Shown here piece after piece: positions 62,911 to 64,000 of a DNA stretch of 64,000 nucleotides (position 1 is the stretch's first letter; every line of letters starts with the position of its first letter). The notes under the pieces are model-generated. The model was not told the origin of the DNA and made no database searches. It saw only the letters and a list, made by a program, of their open reading frames with translations. This DNA comes from Paenibacillus sp. EZ-K15 (GTDB lineage Bacteria > Bacillota > Bacilli > Paenibacillales > Paenibacillaceae), in the NCBI RefSeq assembly GCF_002573715.1, contig NZ_PDHM01000027.1:1-64000 (forward strand), written 5' to 3'. The position numbers and the translations under genes were made by a program.

Positions 62911-62958
62911 GAATATTTGTTCCCGTCTCATTATACCCTTTACGTTTTTTTGATGCAA
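62911..62958 (-). promoter_or_regulatory. uvrB promoter with LexA-like operator
   Basis: On the minus strand TTGCAT (62953-62958), 17 bp and TATAAT (62930-62935) form a good promoter. Seven bases downstream of the -10 lies GAACAAATATTC (62911-62922), which matches the Bacillales LexA core GAAC-N4-GTTC at 7 of 8 positions. Its position over the start site fits SOS repression of uvrBA. The rest of 62804-63106 has no supported gene. Confidence 0.6.
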
Positions 62959-63106
62959 ATAGTTTAATGAAAATTTCAATAAGTTCCAGCGCGAATGTTC
63001 CGTGCTTCAACTTGTATGACCCCACAGCCTTCATATTCCATGTCGGACTAGCTTCAAGCGAACCCATGGTCTTCAATTAACTTCCTTAAGGAGATGATAC
63101 AGCGTT

Positions 63107-63901
63107 ATGGATATTACAATTATTTTTGGCATTCTCGCCGGTCTGGCCGCGTTGATCGGAGGGTTTTTATGGGAAGGCGGGCATCTGAGCGGCCTGCTGC
63201 AAGGAGCGGCTGCGCTTATCGTATTCGGCGGCACCATCGCCGCCGTCATCGTCAGTTTTCCGGCCACCCGGCTCCGCACCATCCCGGCTGCGCTCAAGCT
63301 TGCCTTCGGCCGCAGCAACCGTTCAACGGACGAGCTGATTGACGCCATTGTTGATATGTCGGTTACAGCCAGAAGAGACGGGGTCCTGGCGCTGGAGCGT
63401 ATCTCCGCCGATCACGAGGATCCCTTCTTGCGGGAAGGCATGCAGATGGTCGTCGACGGCAGCGATCCGGAAATGGTGCGCCAAATCCTGGAGCTCGATA
63501 TCAATGCCGCCGAGCAGAAGCACGAAGGGTATGCCAAGATTTTCGAGTCCGCCGGGGGATATGCTCCTACCATGGGGATCATCGGTACCGTCATGGGATT
63601 GATCCACGTGCTGGGCAGTCTGCAAGACCCAACCGATCTCGGACCTTCGATCGCGGTCGCGTTCACCGCCACTTTATACGGCGTCGCAAGTGCCAATATT
63701 ATCTTTTTGCCCATTGCGTCCAAGATTAAAGCACGTTCCGAAGAAGAAATTGCAAATATGGAGCTGCTGCTCGAAGGAATTATGGCTGTTCAGAACGGAG
63801 AGCACCCGCTGTTAGTTCGTAAAAAGCTAGCCTCCTTCGCTTCCGCTGGCACCACGGACATTCCGTCCTCAAGGGGGATTGTGCATGAGACAGCCGAATA
63901 G
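63107..63901 (+). CDS. motA: flagellar motor stator protein MotA
   Basis: Proton- or sodium-channel subunit of the flagellar stator, 264 aa with four membrane segments. ITIIFGILAGLAALIGGFLW and GGTIAAVIVSFP are TM1-2. The cytoplasmic loop carries charged residues (ARRDGVLALERISADHEDPF), and the conserved SAGGYAPTMGIIGTVMGLIH with its proline precedes TM3-4. AAGGAG lies about 13 bp before the ATG. The 3' end overlaps motB by 17 bp. Confidence 0.93.
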   Translation: MDITIIFGILAGLAALIGGFLWEGGHLSGLLQGAAALIVFGGTIAAVIVSFPATRLRTIPAALKLAFGRSNRSTDELIDAIVDMSVTARRDGVLALERISADHEDPFLREGMQMVVDGSDPEMVRQILELDINAAEQKHEGYAKIFESAGGYAPTMGIIGTVMGLIHVLGSLQDPTDLGPSIAVAFTATLYGVASANIIFLPIASKIKARSEEEIANMELLLEGIMAVQNGEHPLLVRKKLASFASAGTTDIPSSRGIVHETAE

Positions 63902-64000
63902 ACGGCGCCGTCATCGCAAGCAGGCCGAAGGCGAACAGCGCGACCGCTGGATGATCACCTATGCCGACCTGATTACGCTGCTCCTGATCTTTTTTGTTGT
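63885..64000 (+). CDS. motB: flagellar motor stator protein MotB, 5' part only
   Basis: The ATG at 63885 lies inside the end of motA, 5 bp after AAGGGGGATT. The visible 38 codons give a basic N-terminal tail (RQPNRRRRHRKQ) and the membrane helix WMITYADLITLLLIFFVV with the ion-binding Asp (YAD). The gene runs off the window, so its peptidoglycan-binding OmpA-like domain is not seen. Confidence 0.93.
   Translation, partial: MRQPNRRRRHRKQAEGEQRDRWMITYADLITLLLIFFV

Noticed and set aside
62876..63076. 66-codon minus-strand frame upstream of uvrB
   Set aside because: It covers the uvrB promoter and the LexA-like box, and shows no ribosome binding site or family resemblance.
1..64000. tRNA genes, riboswitches of known class, phage structural genes
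   Set aside because: Looked for in the intergenic regions; no cloverleaf with a tRNA consensus, no known riboswitch core and no phage structural gene was recognised.

Overview
The window reads as a piece of a Paenibacillus-like Firmicutes chromosome. It has a pcrB-pcrA-ligA block, a uvrB-uvrA operon, start codons often TTG behind strong GGAGG-type ribosome binding sites, several large secreted proteins with SLH domains (S-layer homology, cell-wall anchoring), and the inverted 5' end of a 16S rRNA at the left edge. No species is assigned.

Layout. 0-2.1 kb: the 5' end of a 16S rRNA (minus) with tandem promoters, then an Fsr-type efflux pump facing right. 2.2-17.8 kb (minus): an SLH-anchored subtilisin-like protease possibly coupled to a 35-codon ORF, ligA, pcrA, pcrB, a second SLH protein, a GDPD-like phosphodiesterase and a small methyltransferase. 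18.3-38.6 kb (almost all minus, visibly AT-rich from about 27 kb on): a cell-surface glycan cluster. In transcription order it holds rfbA, an ABC exporter permease (Wzm), an ABC ATPase (Wzt-like) fused to a beta-propeller-like domain, a WbdD-like methyltransferase/kinase-like/coiled-coil protein, glycosyltransferases, a GtrA/GtrB/GT-C side-branch module with a DUF2304 protein, rfbC-rfbB-rfbD, two more GT2 enzymes and the initiating polyprenyl-phosphate sugar transferase. 20.6-23.85 kb inside it looks like a decayed integrative element: 24-bp direct repeats, a dead tyrosine recombinase, a frameshifted IS200-type transposase and an intact acyltransferase. 38.7-43.7 kb: an O-antigen-ligase-like enzyme with TPRs (divergent from rfbA), galU and a second acyltransferase. 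43.7-57.6 kb: U32 peptidase/RlhA-like protein, AlkD-like HEAT protein, MFS pump, Tet(M)-like GTPase, a MITE-like repeat, an HtrA-like protease with a coupled copper-amine-oxidase-N-domain protein, and an SLH/Fn3 protein. 57.8-64 kb: uvrB-uvrA (minus) with an SOS-like promoter, then motA and the start of motB (plus).

How the parts fit. The glycan cluster can be read as one pathway. GalU and RfbABCD supply nucleotide sugars (UDP-Glc, dTDP-rhamnose). The WbaP-like enzyme starts a chain on undecaprenyl phosphate, GT2 enzymes extend it, the WbdD-like protein may cap and measure it, Wzm/Wzt export it, and the WaaL/WsfB-like enzyme with TPRs may transfer it to protein or wall. The GtrA/GtrB/GT-C module could add side sugars outside the membrane. 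SLH proteins encoded nearby are plausible recipients or neighbours of such a glycan. The most unusual element is the Wzt-like ATPase, whose C-terminal substrate-reading domain looks like an NHL-type beta-propeller rather than the usual jelly-roll carbohydrate-binding module.
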